Shown here: positions 7,586 to 16,100 of the stretch, piece after piece | Layout of the letters: each line of letters starts with the position of its first letter | Position numbering within the stretch: position 1 is the stretch's first letter | Origin: Crocosphaera sp038442745 | GTDB lineage: Bacteria; Cyanobacteriota; Cyanobacteriia; Cyanobacteriales; Microcystaceae | Direction of reading: 5' to 3' | Length of the DNA: 22,414 bases | NCBI RefSeq assembly: GCF_038442745.1 | Contig: NZ_JARVCN010000427.1 | Span: 1-22,414 of the forward strand | Notes under the pieces: model-generated | What the model was told of the DNA's origin: nothing | Databases searched by the model: none | The model's input: the letters and a program-made list of their open reading frames with translations, nothing else | Made by a program: the position numbers and the translations under genes

Positions 7586-8605
7586 TTATCTTTGTAACAA
7601 AAATAGTTGAGTAAAATAATATTCACCCTCGGAATTTTTAGCAATTCCTATCCCTGTTAAATTGAATTCTCCTTCCATGTTTTTGCGATGACCTGGGCTA
7701 TCAATCCAGCCTTCAACTGCTACTTTAGCTAAGTCGGGATACCCTTTTATGTAAGCTAAATTTTCCGCAAAAGATCGATATGGAATAGTTTTTCCTACCA
7801 TTTTTGCTCTATTATCAAAACCATCGTGACTAAAGGTTGCTCGTTTGTTTGCCATATCTTTGCTATGTTGTCTAGCTACATAACTAATTTCTGCATTCAT
7901 TTGTAATGGGGGTAAATTTTTAGACAGTCGATATTGATTGACAAGTTGGTTTATTTCTTGTTCTAGGGCGATGAGAAATTCCCCATTTTTAGAGGATTGT
8001 TTTCGTGAAGGGTCTAGGTTTTTCCAAGGTTCTAAACTATTTGTGGTTTCTGGAGAACGGGTGATAAGAGAAGGCTTTTGCTGAATAAATATTTGTGTAA
8101 AATAGTATTCTCCTTTGCTATTTTGTGCTATACCTATTCCTGTTTCGTTGTATTTTCCTTCAATAGCTTTGACATTTTTAGGATTATTCAGCCACTGTTT
8201 AATAGTAGCTTGAACTGGGTCAGAACTATTACTATGGGTAGCTAAATTTTCTGCTCCTTGTTCATGAGGCGTACTAAAACTAATAACTTTTAATCGTTGT
8301 TCTAAATTATCGTTACTAACAGGAATAATTCCCTTAGCCATTCTTTCGCTATGAATTCTAGCTTGTTGAGTAATTTGAGGATTAAGTTTTAGAGCAGGTA
8401 AATTTTTAGACAAACGATATCGATTAATTTCCCGATATGTAGCATCTTCAAGAGCTTCGAGAACGGCAGGATCGGTTAGACTAGGGGGAGTAGTTTCAGA
8501 AATGGGGGCATTGTCAATAGAAATCTGTTCTATTGACCCACAAGCTATTAAAGACAGTGTAACCAAAGGCAGAGCTAAAAATAGTTTATAAAAAGAAGAT
8601 TTCAT
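7586..8605 (-). CDS. Lipoprotein with two CAP (SCP/PR1, YkwD-like) domains
   Basis: The ATG at 8605 gives a 339-aa protein starting with a lipoprotein signal peptide whose lipobox LIAC ends at Cys22; the longer frame from 8695 would bury this signal, so I reject it. After a Pro/Thr linker there are two CAP domains, about 56-174 and 212-336, sharing repeated blocks such as NRYRLSKNLPAL / NQYRLSKNLPPL and TGIGIA...GEYYFTQ. The second domain keeps the CAP cavity residues His260 (FSHDGF), Glu281 (AENLA) and His306 (SPGHRKNM). The first keeps only the AEN glutamate; SNDN and NPKN replace the two His blocks. It is probably exported and lipid-anchored facing the periplasm. Secreted bacterial CAP proteins are mostly of unknown function; a duplicated, partly decayed domain pair is what the sequence shows. 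It diverges from queE. Confidence 0.88.
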   Translation of the reverse strand: MKSSFYKLFLALPLVTLSLIACGSIEQISIDNAPISETTPPSLTDPAVLEALEDATYREINRYRLSKNLPALKLNPQITQQARIHSERMAKGIIPVSNDNLEQRLKVISFSTPHEQGAENLATHSNSSDPVQATIKQWLNNPKNVKAIEGKYNETGIGIAQNSKGEYYFTQIFIQQKPSLITRSPETTNSLEPWKNLDPSRKQSSKNGEFLIALEQEINQLVNQYRLSKNLPPLQMNAEISYVARQHSKDMANKRATFSHDGFDNRAKMVGKTIPYRSFAENLAYIKGYPDLAKVAVEGWIDSPGHRKNMEGEFNLTGIGIAKNSEGEYYFTQLFLLQR

Positions 8606-8655
8606 AACAGAAGAGAAAAAAACGTTAAAATTACCAGAAGTGTTAAGAATAGTGT
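8606..8655. promoter_or_regulatory. Shared divergent promoter region of CAP lipoprotein and queE
   Basis: Only 50 bp separate the minus-strand start at 8605 from the plus-strand queE start at 8656, so both promoters must lie here or overlap the genes. I cannot identify convincing -35/-10 pairs, and neither start has a clear Shine-Dalgarno sequence. Confidence 0.4.
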
Positions 8656-9297
8656 ATGAATAGTTTAGCCTCAGTGAGCAAGCAAGCGATCGCATCTAAA
8701 TCGATAACTTATCCCATTGTAGAAACCTTTCATTCTTTACAGGGAGAAGGGAGTTGGACAGGGGTAAGTGCCTTTTTCATTCGTTTAGCCGGGTGTGATG
8801 TTTATTGTCCTTGGTGCGATCAAAAAGAGTCATGGAGTAGCAAAACATATCCTCAGCACTCTCTTGAGACTTTAGTAACCGCGGCGAAACAAGCTAACCC
8901 TTTCATGGTGGTTATTACGGGAGGAGAACCCCTATTATACGATCTATTCCCCCTTACCAAAGAGTTAAGAGACTCTGGGTTACGGGTTCACTTAGAAACC
9001 TCTGGTTCCCATCCTTTTAGTGGTTGGTTCGACTGGGTAACATTGTCCCCCAAACCCTTCAAGGTTCCCCATGAAAGTATCTATTCCCAGGTTAGCGAAT
9101 TAAAGGTAGTTATTGCCAGTCCAGAAGATTTGTACTGGGCAGAAAAACAAGAGAAAAAGGTTTCATCAGCAGTCATTAAATACCTACAACCAGAATGGAA
9201 CAGTCCCCAAAATCAATCTCTAATTATCGATTATATTCTCCATCATCCTCAGTGGCGTATGAGTTTACAAACTCATAAATTTTTGGGTGTCAGATAA
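8656..9297 (+). CDS. queE: 7-carboxy-7-deazaguanine synthase QueE
   Basis: This radical SAM enzyme converts 6-carboxy-tetrahydropterin to 7-carboxy-7-deazaguanine, the ring-contracting step of queuosine/preQ0 synthesis in the cytosol. The 213-aa sequence shows ETFHSLQGEGSWTGVSAFFIRLAGC (23-47) and the iron-sulfur motif C47-x3-C51-x2-C54 in CDVYCPWCDQ, followed by VVITGGEPLLY (85-95), the SAM-contacting GGEP block, and VHLETSG (111-117). This is the common queE pattern with a normal-length cluster loop. No other que genes are adjacent; a small lipoprotein gene follows by about 10 bp. A HIP1 site lies inside the gene near its start (8686). Confidence 0.93.
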   Translation: MNSLASVSKQAIASKSITYPIVETFHSLQGEGSWTGVSAFFIRLAGCDVYCPWCDQKESWSSKTYPQHSLETLVTAAKQANPFMVVITGGEPLLYDLFPLTKELRDSGLRVHLETSGSHPFSGWFDWVTLSPKPFKVPHESIYSQVSELKVVIASPEDLYWAEKQEKKVSSAVIKYLQPEWNSPQNQSLIIDYILHHPQWRMSLQTHKFLGVR

Positions 9298-9307
9298 ACT
9301 AAATAAT

Positions 9308-9772
9308 ATGTTAAAAAAATCGTTGAAAAAAATGAAAAGATCAATGGATAAATATTCCTTAAAGTCCCTAGGACTCACATTTAGTCTGTGCTTAATGGTT
9401 GTGGGTTGTACAGGTAATAACAGTGCTTCTCATAACGAAGAAGCTTACTTAGAGATGGACTTAACAGAACTTCAGGGAGAATTGAGTGCAGAAGATCCCG
9501 AAACCATTGCGTTAAATTTATTTGCTCTTTCAGAACCCCTTGAGGGGAATTTCTCCCAGGAAATAGAAGTGATTGAACAAGAAGGCTTTAAGAGGACTTT
9601 ATTATTAACCCAAACTAATCTACCGGATGATTCTATCCAAGGAAAACGCTACCAACTTAAATTTGAGTTCGATCAATCTACAGGTCAATGGAACTTGGTA
9701 AAAGCAGGAAGTCAACAATCTTGTTCTCGGGGTGAGCATTCCGGTCATTGGACTGTTGAAACCTGTCCTTAA
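9308..9772 (+). CDS. Small lipoprotein of unknown function
   Basis: From the ATG at 9308 this is a 154-aa protein with a lysine-rich start, a hydrophobic core (LKSLGLTFSLCLMVVGC) and a lipobox VVGC ending at Cys34, so it should be exported and lipid-modified. The frame can also start at a GTG at 9287, which overlaps the end of queE, or at ATGs at 9332 and 9344; there is no Shine-Dalgarno to decide. The mature part is acidic, contains DPETIALNLFALSEP and a later QGKRYQLKFEFD, and has a Cys pair near the C terminus (QQSCSRGE...ETCP) that could form a disulfide in the periplasm. I do not recognise a family. It probably shares the queE transcript only by position. Confidence 0.75.
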   Translation: MLKKSLKKMKRSMDKYSLKSLGLTFSLCLMVVGCTGNNSASHNEEAYLEMDLTELQGELSAEDPETIALNLFALSEPLEGNFSQEIEVIEQEGFKRTLLLTQTNLPDDSIQGKRYQLKFEFDQSTGQWNLVKAGSQQSCSRGEHSGHWTVETCP

Positions 9773-9799
9773 GAAGCGGCAGATGGAATTTTGCTTATG

Positions 9800-10630
9800 C
9801 TAGTTGGGAAGCTGGTAATTGATGAGCATTTTTACTCTGCGGGAACGTCCATCATTAGGTGGACTAAATCTCATTCTGCTGATGTCTTGAACACCTGCTT
9901 GATCCAATGCACCGTTGCCACTTGTCTCGAAAACCTTAGCGTCGCTAACACTGCCATCCGTTTCCACAGTAAATTCTAGCATCACCTTACCAGGTATCTT
10001 TTCGCTGATACTGCTAGGGTACACAGGTTGACAGTTACTCACGCATTTCAAGGAGATCCGGGAAGATCCTTGTCCGTTACCATCTCCTGTTCCCTGAGCT
10101 GCGGCTGTACCAGAACCCGTAGGAGAACCCAACTGTTCCCCCTCACCAGTGCCTTGATCCCCTGTTCCAAAACCAGATCCTTGACTACCGGTTAAAGTTT
10201 TCCCCAAAGATTGACCGCCGGGTATACCTTGGGGAATTTGGGAGGATGATGGCGCAGGCTCGAGGTTCGGGGCTTTCGGTTGAGGAGCAACCGGCTCAGG
10301 AGTGGGATCGGGGAGGAATTGCTTAGCGGATAAAACGGCTTCTTGGACAGGTTCGGGGATTGGTTCTGGTTCTGGTTGAGGTTGGGGTTCAACCACCTGT
10401 TCTGGTTTTATTTTGGCGATTTCTGGTTCTGGGGGTTCAATAACCTGAAATTCGATGGGTTCTGGCTCAGGTTCGGCTACAGCTTGGGCATTATTTTTAT
10501 TCAACAAATAAAGTGCGATCGCCCCTCCAAAATGAAGTACGCCGGAAATAATCAAGGCAGAAATAGTCACATTTCTGAATAGCTTTTTGCTTCTGCTACG
10601 ATGCTTATGGCAAAACGTTGATAGACTCAT
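9800..10630 (-). CDS. tonB: TonB-family energy transducer
   Basis: This 276-aa protein transmits proton-motive force from ExbB-ExbD in the inner membrane to outer-membrane TonB-dependent receptors. A basic N terminus is followed by one membrane helix (about 21-43) with the TonB signature S-x3-H (Ser29, His33). A Pro/Glu repeat region (PEPEPEPIEF, EPQPQPEPEPIPEP) spans the periplasm, followed by a Gly/Ser/Thr/Gln-rich stretch. The C-terminal TonB domain begins at QPVYPSSISEK and continues GKVMLEFTVETDGSVSDAKV...FSPP to the end. Two Cys just before it (CVSNC) could pair. The frame could begin with TTG at 10642, but the ATG at 10630 is more likely. It lies 94 bp downstream of exbD and completes the set. 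Confidence 0.88.
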   Translation of the reverse strand: MSLSTFCHKHRSRSKKLFRNVTISALIISGVLHFGGAIALYLLNKNNAQAVAEPEPEPIEFQVIEPPEPEIAKIKPEQVVEPQPQPEPEPIPEPVQEAVLSAKQFLPDPTPEPVAPQPKAPNLEPAPSSSQIPQGIPGGQSLGKTLTGSQGSGFGTGDQGTGEGEQLGSPTGSGTAAAQGTGDGNGQGSSRISLKCVSNCQPVYPSSISEKIPGKVMLEFTVETDGSVSDAKVFETSGNGALDQAGVQDISRMRFSPPNDGRSRRVKMLINYQLPN

Positions 10631-10724
10631 GGGTAACACCAAATAAATATGGAGATTATTCTGATTTATTAGTAGCGATCGCTCGCTTTCCCCTCGGCAT
10701 TTAAGATAAATATTAGGATTAGTT

Positions 10725-11123
10725 CTATTTAGTAGAAGCGATCGCTAATTTGGCCCCAGGAACTTGCCGAACTTCGTCCATTACTCCCACAACACTACCG
10801 TGTTCTACTTTTTTATCAGCATTAATGATAACGAGAGTTTGTTCTTCTTCTCCCATTAGAGTTGTAATGACAGTTTTTAGATTGTTCACTTCTGTGGGTT
10901 CGCGATTGACAGATATTTCTCCACTGGCTTCAATGGTGATATTAATCTGTTGCACTTCTTGGGGTTCGCTGGTTTTTGCTGAAGGCAAATCCACCGGTAA
11001 TCCTTCTGAACGGGTTAAAAATAGAGTAGAAATGATCACAAAAGCCAAAATTGAGAAAATAATGTCAATCATTGGCACAATATTAATTTCCGCCGGGGTA
11101 TCCATGTCATCGGGTAATTGCAT
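10725..11123 (-). CDS. exbD: Biopolymer transport protein ExbD
   Basis: This 132-aa inner-membrane protein is the proton-motive subunit of the TonB-energising complex. It has a short cytoplasmic N terminus, then INIVPMIDIIFSILAFVIIS (13-32), a single membrane helix carrying the essential protonatable aspartate at Asp20, and a periplasmic ExbD/TolR domain (NITIEASGEISVNRE through KVEHGSVVGVMDEVRQV). Length is typical. The gene has a strong ribosome site (AAAGGAGA) and its start overlaps the end of exbB by 17 bp, indicating translational coupling and fixed stoichiometry. Confidence 0.92.
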   Translation of the reverse strand: MQLPDDMDTPAEINIVPMIDIIFSILAFVIISTLFLTRSEGLPVDLPSAKTSEPQEVQQINITIEASGEISVNREPTEVNNLKTVITTLMGEEEQTLVIINADKKVEHGSVVGVMDEVRQVPGAKLAIASTK

Positions 11124-11766
11124 AAGGTTGATCTCCTTTCTCGTTATAACGACGGTATAAAAGTTCTAGTTGACCTGCGTATTCTTGAATTAGTGCTAAT
11201 TCTTTGAGATACAAAGAACGAAATGAGTTAGAAAATAACAGGGTTGTGATCGCCACTACTAACCCCATTACCGTTGAAGTCAACGCTTCTGAAATACCCC
11301 CTGTTACTGCGCCGGCATTGGTTCCACTAACGCTACCTATGTTTAGAGAAGCAAAAGAGCGCATTAAACCGAGAATTGTTCCCAATAATCCCAGTAAAGG
11401 GGAAACCGCAATAATGGTCTGAAATACGGTATTAAAACGTCTTAGAAGGGGCAGTTCTCCTTGGGTTGCCGTTTCTAGTGCTAATCTAAACTCGGTAGGA
11501 GTGGCATCGTAGAGGATCAAAGCTTCTAGAAAGATACGACACAAGGGTAGATCGGCATTTTTTTTCAGCTTTGCGATCGCCTCCATGGGTTCATTGCCTT
11601 GATAGTATTTCAAAACGCTTGTTACGACCCTTTTTTCACGGGATTTGATCTGAAACCAAAACAGAAAACGCTCGATAATCAAAGCTACTCCCAACATGGA
11701 AAAAGCAAGTAGCGGCCAGGCAACAATGCCACCGGCAACTAAAAAGTTTGTCATAGATACAGGCAT
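11107..11766 (-). CDS. exbB: ExbB/TolQ/MotA-type proton channel protein
   Basis: From the ATG at 11766 this is a 219-aa membrane protein of the MotA/TolQ/ExbB family, the proton-channel partner of ExbD. A first membrane helix (GGIVAWPLLAFSMLGVALII) is followed by a cytoplasmic domain (RVVTSVLKYYQGNEPMEAIAKL...), then two helices in the conserved block VSPLLGLLGTILGLMRSF and GGISEALTSTVMGLVVAITTLLF. The frame extends to 11805 without an ATG and a later ATG at 11754 is possible. ExbB is the first gene of exbB-exbD-tonB, as in many iron or cobalamin uptake systems; no receptor gene or Fur box is visible in the window, so the transported substrate is unknown. Confidence 0.92.
   Translation of the reverse strand: MPVSMTNFLVAGGIVAWPLLAFSMLGVALIIERFLFWFQIKSREKRVVTSVLKYYQGNEPMEAIAKLKKNADLPLCRIFLEALILYDATPTEFRLALETATQGELPLLRRFNTVFQTIIAVSPLLGLLGTILGLMRSFASLNIGSVSGTNAGAVTGGISEALTSTVMGLVVAITTLLFSNSFRSLYLKELALIQEYAGQLELLYRRYNEKGDQPYAITR
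11132..11139 (-). promoter_or_regulatory. Strong ribosome binding site of exbD inside the 3' end of exbB
   Basis: AAAGGAGA on the minus strand lies 8 bases before the exbD ATG and within exbB. It supports both the exbD start and coupled translation of the overlapping genes. Confidence 0.65.
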
Positions 11767-12106
11767 GATGGTGGGTTTTTGTGGGTAGATGACAATAAAT
11801 TTCAACCTATTTTAATATTATATATATGGCGATCATCACTGAACAGTTATTTACTCGTTAGTTGTCAGTTACCAGTTATCAGTTAACCGCAGCGACTTAG
11901 ATGACGATAAGCTTCGATTAGCTCAGTATGATTCGATTTGTTACACCTTAGAAAGTTGTGTTATCTTTTGTGTATACGTCTAAACTGCAATCAGACTAAG
12001 AAAAATGTTGTATATGTTGCTGTTTAAAGGTCTATATTACTACTATTAAAATAAACTTTTTGTCTTTTTTGCTTAACTTATAGTTCAGCACAACTTACTT
12101 TTAACT
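11767..12106. other. Divergent spacer between exbB and the fatty acid hydroxylase gene
   Basis: No coding frame is supported in these 340 bp. A degenerate heptamer tandem repeat is at 11865-11885 (listed separately). A loose promoter-like pair, TTGTAT (12008-12013) and TATATT (12033-12038), has 19 bp spacing and is not called. Confidence 0.5.
11865..11885. repeat. Three tandem degenerate heptamers (TCAGTTA/CCAGTTA/TCAGTTA), STRR-like
   Basis: Three consecutive 7-bp units read TCAGTTA, CCAGTTA, TCAGTTA, flanked by further AGTTA-like fragments. Short tandemly repeated heptanucleotides of this kind are common between cyanobacterial genes. No function is implied. Confidence 0.5.
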
Positions 12107-12955
12107 ATGGATTGGTTTTCTGCTCCTCTTAACTTTGCTAGATATGTGTTAACAGCCTTTCTCATGTATGGCTGCTTTATTATTTTTGAACGTTTACGAC
12201 CGGTTGAACCCCATCAACCTTTAAGTCACGTTTGGTTCAATTTACGATGGTATGTTTTCTATACCTTAGTAAGTTTTGCCCTTCAAGCTACTGGAATTGG
12301 CTTAATAGTTACCATAGCGCAAAATTGGCTAGGAGCGCCCCTAATTGATCTACCAATTCCCAGTAATCCTTTAAGTTATGGATTAATAGCATTACTATAT
12401 TTTTTAGTCACAGATTTTTTCTATTATTGGTTTCACCGTTGGCAACACACTACTTTATTGTGGGAACAACACAAGTTTCATCATAGCGATGTGTCTCTAA
12501 ATGTCACCAGTACACGACGAGTACACTGGTTAGAAGATCCCTTATTACTGTTATTTTTAGGTTTGCCAATGGGCTTATTATTTAAGTTTAATGGTGTAGC
12601 GTTGGGTATTCTTACCTTCATTGAAATTCTTTGGTTGCAGTACATACACATGAATTTACGATTAAATTTGGGTTGGTTATCCCCTGTAATCACTGGTCCC
12701 CAATATCATCGTCTTCATCATTCTTTTCAAGAAGAACATTTAGATAAAAATTTTGCTGTTTTTTTCCCTATATGGGATATTGTTTTTGGAACCTATTATC
12801 ATCCTCGTCCTGGTGAGTTTCCTGCTACTGGATTAACAACAGAGGAAAACCACAATAATCTCTGGAAAGCTAATTTATTACCCTTTAGAGAATGGTTTAG
12901 TTTTCTATCTTCTAAACTTTCAAGTTATAAAAATAAGAAAAATGAGTTGTTTTAA
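12107..12955 (+). CDS. Sterol desaturase / fatty acid hydroxylase family membrane enzyme
   Basis: This 282-aa integral membrane protein has the di-iron histidine clusters of the fatty acid hydroxylase superfamily (Pfam FA_hydroxylase): H110-RWQ-H114, H122-KF-HH126 and H201-RL-HH205. Hydrophobic segments lie near 12-27, 48-71, 90-107, 145-158 and 163-180. Members use O2 and electrons to hydroxylate or desaturate lipids such as sterols, sphingoid bases, carotenoids or alkyl chains. The substrate cannot be deduced here. The product is probably in the cytoplasmic or thylakoid membrane. An NRPS gene starts 167 bp downstream on the same strand, which allows but does not prove a shared pathway that modifies an acyl chain. 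Confidence 0.88.
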   Translation: MDWFSAPLNFARYVLTAFLMYGCFIIFERLRPVEPHQPLSHVWFNLRWYVFYTLVSFALQATGIGLIVTIAQNWLGAPLIDLPIPSNPLSYGLIALLYFLVTDFFYYWFHRWQHTTLLWEQHKFHHSDVSLNVTSTRRVHWLEDPLLLLFLGLPMGLLFKFNGVALGILTFIEILWLQYIHMNLRLNLGWLSPVITGPQYHRLHHSFQEEHLDKNFAVFFPIWDIVFGTYYHPRPGEFPATGLTTEENHNNLWKANLLPFREWFSFLSSKLSSYKNKKNELF

Positions 12956-13122
12956 GAGGTTATAAAGTCAAATATCAAGGATATAAGCATTTTTTTACTA
13001 ACAATAAGCAAGATTATTGTGGGCCTAAAGATATAGTAAAATGGAGGGAGTGTATCACTTCACTAAAAAGCTCTGCTCTGATGTAAAGACTATATTAGTC
13101 TCCAACACAATTTGTATTAATT

Positions 13123-16100
13123 ATGAAAACTGTTGATGAATTTTTGTCCTATCTTTATGGTTTGGAAGTTAATCTGTGGTTAGAAGGCGATCGCTTAAGA
13201 TGTAGCGCACCAGAAGAGGTATTAACCCCTGATCTCACTAAAGAATTACAGACAAGAAAAGAAGAAATTATCCAATTTCTTAGACAGGCAAATCTTACAG
13301 TTAATAACAACTTAGAACCCATCGAACCAGTAGATAGGAACGAGAATCTTCCCCTATCTTTTGCTCAACAACGTCTATGGTTTCTCGAACAGTTGCAACC
13401 GGACAGCTTTATATATCATATCCCCACGGCCGTAAGGTTAACCGGTTCTTTAAATATCCCCGTACTAGAACAAAGTTTTAATGAGATTATCCGTCGTCAT
13501 GAAACCCTCCGCACCCATTTTACAACGGTGGACGGCGAACCCATTCAGGTTATCGATTCAACCTTGACCCTATCAATTCCTGTTTTAAAGGTAGAATCCT
13601 TAGCAGAAAAAGAACAAGAAGCAGAGGTATTTAATTTAGCTACCCAAGAAGCCCAAAAACCTTTTAATTTAGCTAAAGATCCCTTACTAAGAGTTACCTT
13701 AGTGCAAATTAAACCCACGGATCATGTGGTGTTATTGACCCTACATCATATCATCGCCGATGGCTGGTCTATGGACATTCTCATCCGAGAATTGACTACT
13801 CTTTATGAAGCATTTTCTAACAATAAACCCTCTCCTTTACCTCCCTTACCCATCCAATACGGGGACTTTGCATCTTGGCAAAGACAACGACTCCAAGGAG
13901 AAAAACTCGATCAACAACTCGCTTACTGGAAAGAACAATTAGAAGGTAGCCTTAATGTACTACAATTGCCCACAGATTTTACCCGTAGTAGGATACAAGG
14001 GTTTCGAGGAGCAAATCAAACCTTTAACCTATCTCCTCAATTAACCCAACAACTGAAAACTCTCGCTCAAAAAGAAGGTGTTACCCTATTTATGACCCTC
14101 CTAGCAGGGTTTAAGGTGCTACTTTACCGTTACAGTGGTCAGGAAGATATTATAGTGGGTTCCCCCATTGCCAACCGTAACAGAGCCGAAATTGAGGGAT
14201 TAATCGGGTTTTTTGTGAACACTTTGGTGTTGCGGACAAATTTAGCAGGAAATCCTAGTTTTCAGGACTTATTAAACCAAGTAAAAGGGGTAACTTGGGG
14301 AGCTTATGATCATCAAGACTTACCCTTTGAAAAATTAGTCGAAGAATTACACCCAGAACGGGATCTCAGTTATAATCCCTTATTTCAGGTGAAATTTCGC
14401 TTAGAAAATGCGCCAACGGATACTTATAACCTACCTAACTTATCTTTAAGCTCCCTTAAACAAGCTAATCCCACCGCTAAACTAGATTTAAGCCTAGATA
14501 TGTACGAAACCGACAGGGGTTTAGTCGGAGGTTTTGAATATAATCAAGATTTATTTACACCGGAAACCATCGAACGGATGGTAGAGAATTTTTGTACGTT
14601 ATTAGAAAGTATTGTTGATGATCCCACTCGACCTATTTCTGAGTTGTCTATGTTGACACCAGCAGAGAAACAAGCAGTATTATTGGACTGGAACCATACT
14701 CGGGTTGATTATGGGGAAAATTATTGCTTTCATCAACTATTTGAGGAACAAGTCAGGAAAAACCCCGATGCAGTGGCTTTGATCTTTGAAAATCAATCCT
14801 TAACCTATCAAGAACTTAATCAAAAAAGCAACCAACTGGCTCATTATCTGCAAAAATTGGGGGTGAAACCGGAGGTAAAAGTAGGTATTTGTGTCGAGCG
14901 ATCGCCAGAGATGATTATCGCTCTATTAGCCATTTTCAAAGCAGGAGGAGCGTATCTTCCTCTCGATCCCGCTTATCCCCAGGAACGTCTCGCTTTTATG
15001 GTAGCTGATGCGGAACTGTCTGTGTTATTGACCCCGGAAAATTTAGCCGCAACCTTACCCCAAACCCCAACGGTTTGTTTTGATCGGGACTTAGAAATTA
15101 TTAATCAAGAATCAACAGATAATCCTCTTAGTGATGTAACGCCGCAAAACTTGGCCTATCTCATTTATACATCCGGATCTACTGGTAAACCCAAAGGAGT
15201 TTTAGTCACTCATGGAGGTTTAGTTAACCTAACGGAAGATAAGCTGAGGGTGTGTAAAGTTTCCCCCCATAGCTGTATTCTCCAGTTCTTTTCCTTTAGT
15301 TTTGACGCTTCTATTCCTGAGATTATCATGGCTTTAGCTGGTGGAGCTAAGCTTTGTTTAGCTAGGTTAGAAACCTTGTTACCTGGGCCTGCACTTTTAC
15401 AATTATTGCAAGAGGAGAAAATTACCCACATTACCATGACTCCTTCGGCCTTAGCTAACCTCACTGTCACGGAGTTACCGGATCTAGAAATGGTATTGGT
15501 AGGAGGGGAAGCACCATCCCCCGATCTGATCGAAAACTGGTCCAGCGATCGCCTCTTTATCAACGCTTATGGACCGACAGAAGTGACGGTAAACGCTAGT
15601 ATGGTTCCCTGTGGTAACGGACATCCAACCCTTCCTACTATTCGTCCCAGTGCTAATAAACAGCTTTATGTTTTAGATACCCATTTACAACCAGTTCCTG
15701 TAGGGGTTTTGGGAGAACTACACATAGCAGGTGTGGGGTTAGCTAGGGGTTATCTCAACCGTCCCGATAAAACAGCAGAGGTGTTTGTTCCTAACCCCTT
15801 CGGTGCTATTTCTGGGAGTCGTCTCTATAAGACGGGGGATCTCGCTTGTTATTTACCGGACGGACGGATTAAATTATTAGGACGCTTGGATAATCAGCTA
15901 AAAATCAGGGGCTTTCGCCTAGAAACTGGGGAAATTGAAACTTTACTACAACAACATCCCCAAGTTAAAACCTGTGTAGTTATTGGTCGAGAAGACACTT
16001 TCGGGGATAAGCGTTTAGTGGCCTACTACGTCAGCGAAACAGATACCATCCCTACTTCCGGTGAGTTGCGACAATTTTTGAGGGCAAAGCTGCCAGAATA

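Noticed and set aside
8606..8695. 30-residue N-terminal extension of the CAP lipoprotein
   Set aside because: It would place the lipoprotein signal inside the protein and overlap the divergent queE gene.
10340..10460. GGTTCTGG-type repeats as a possible repeat array or CRISPR
   Set aside because: They are the codons of the Pro-Glu rod of TonB, not a spaced repeat array; no CRISPR-like repeat-spacer pattern exists in the window.
15210..15563. 117-aa open frame on the minus strand inside the NRPS gene
   Set aside because: It lies wholly opposite the conserved adenylation domain and resembles no protein; the same holds for other antisense frames over queE-tonB, exbD, exbB, the hydroxylase and the FAD oxidoreductase.
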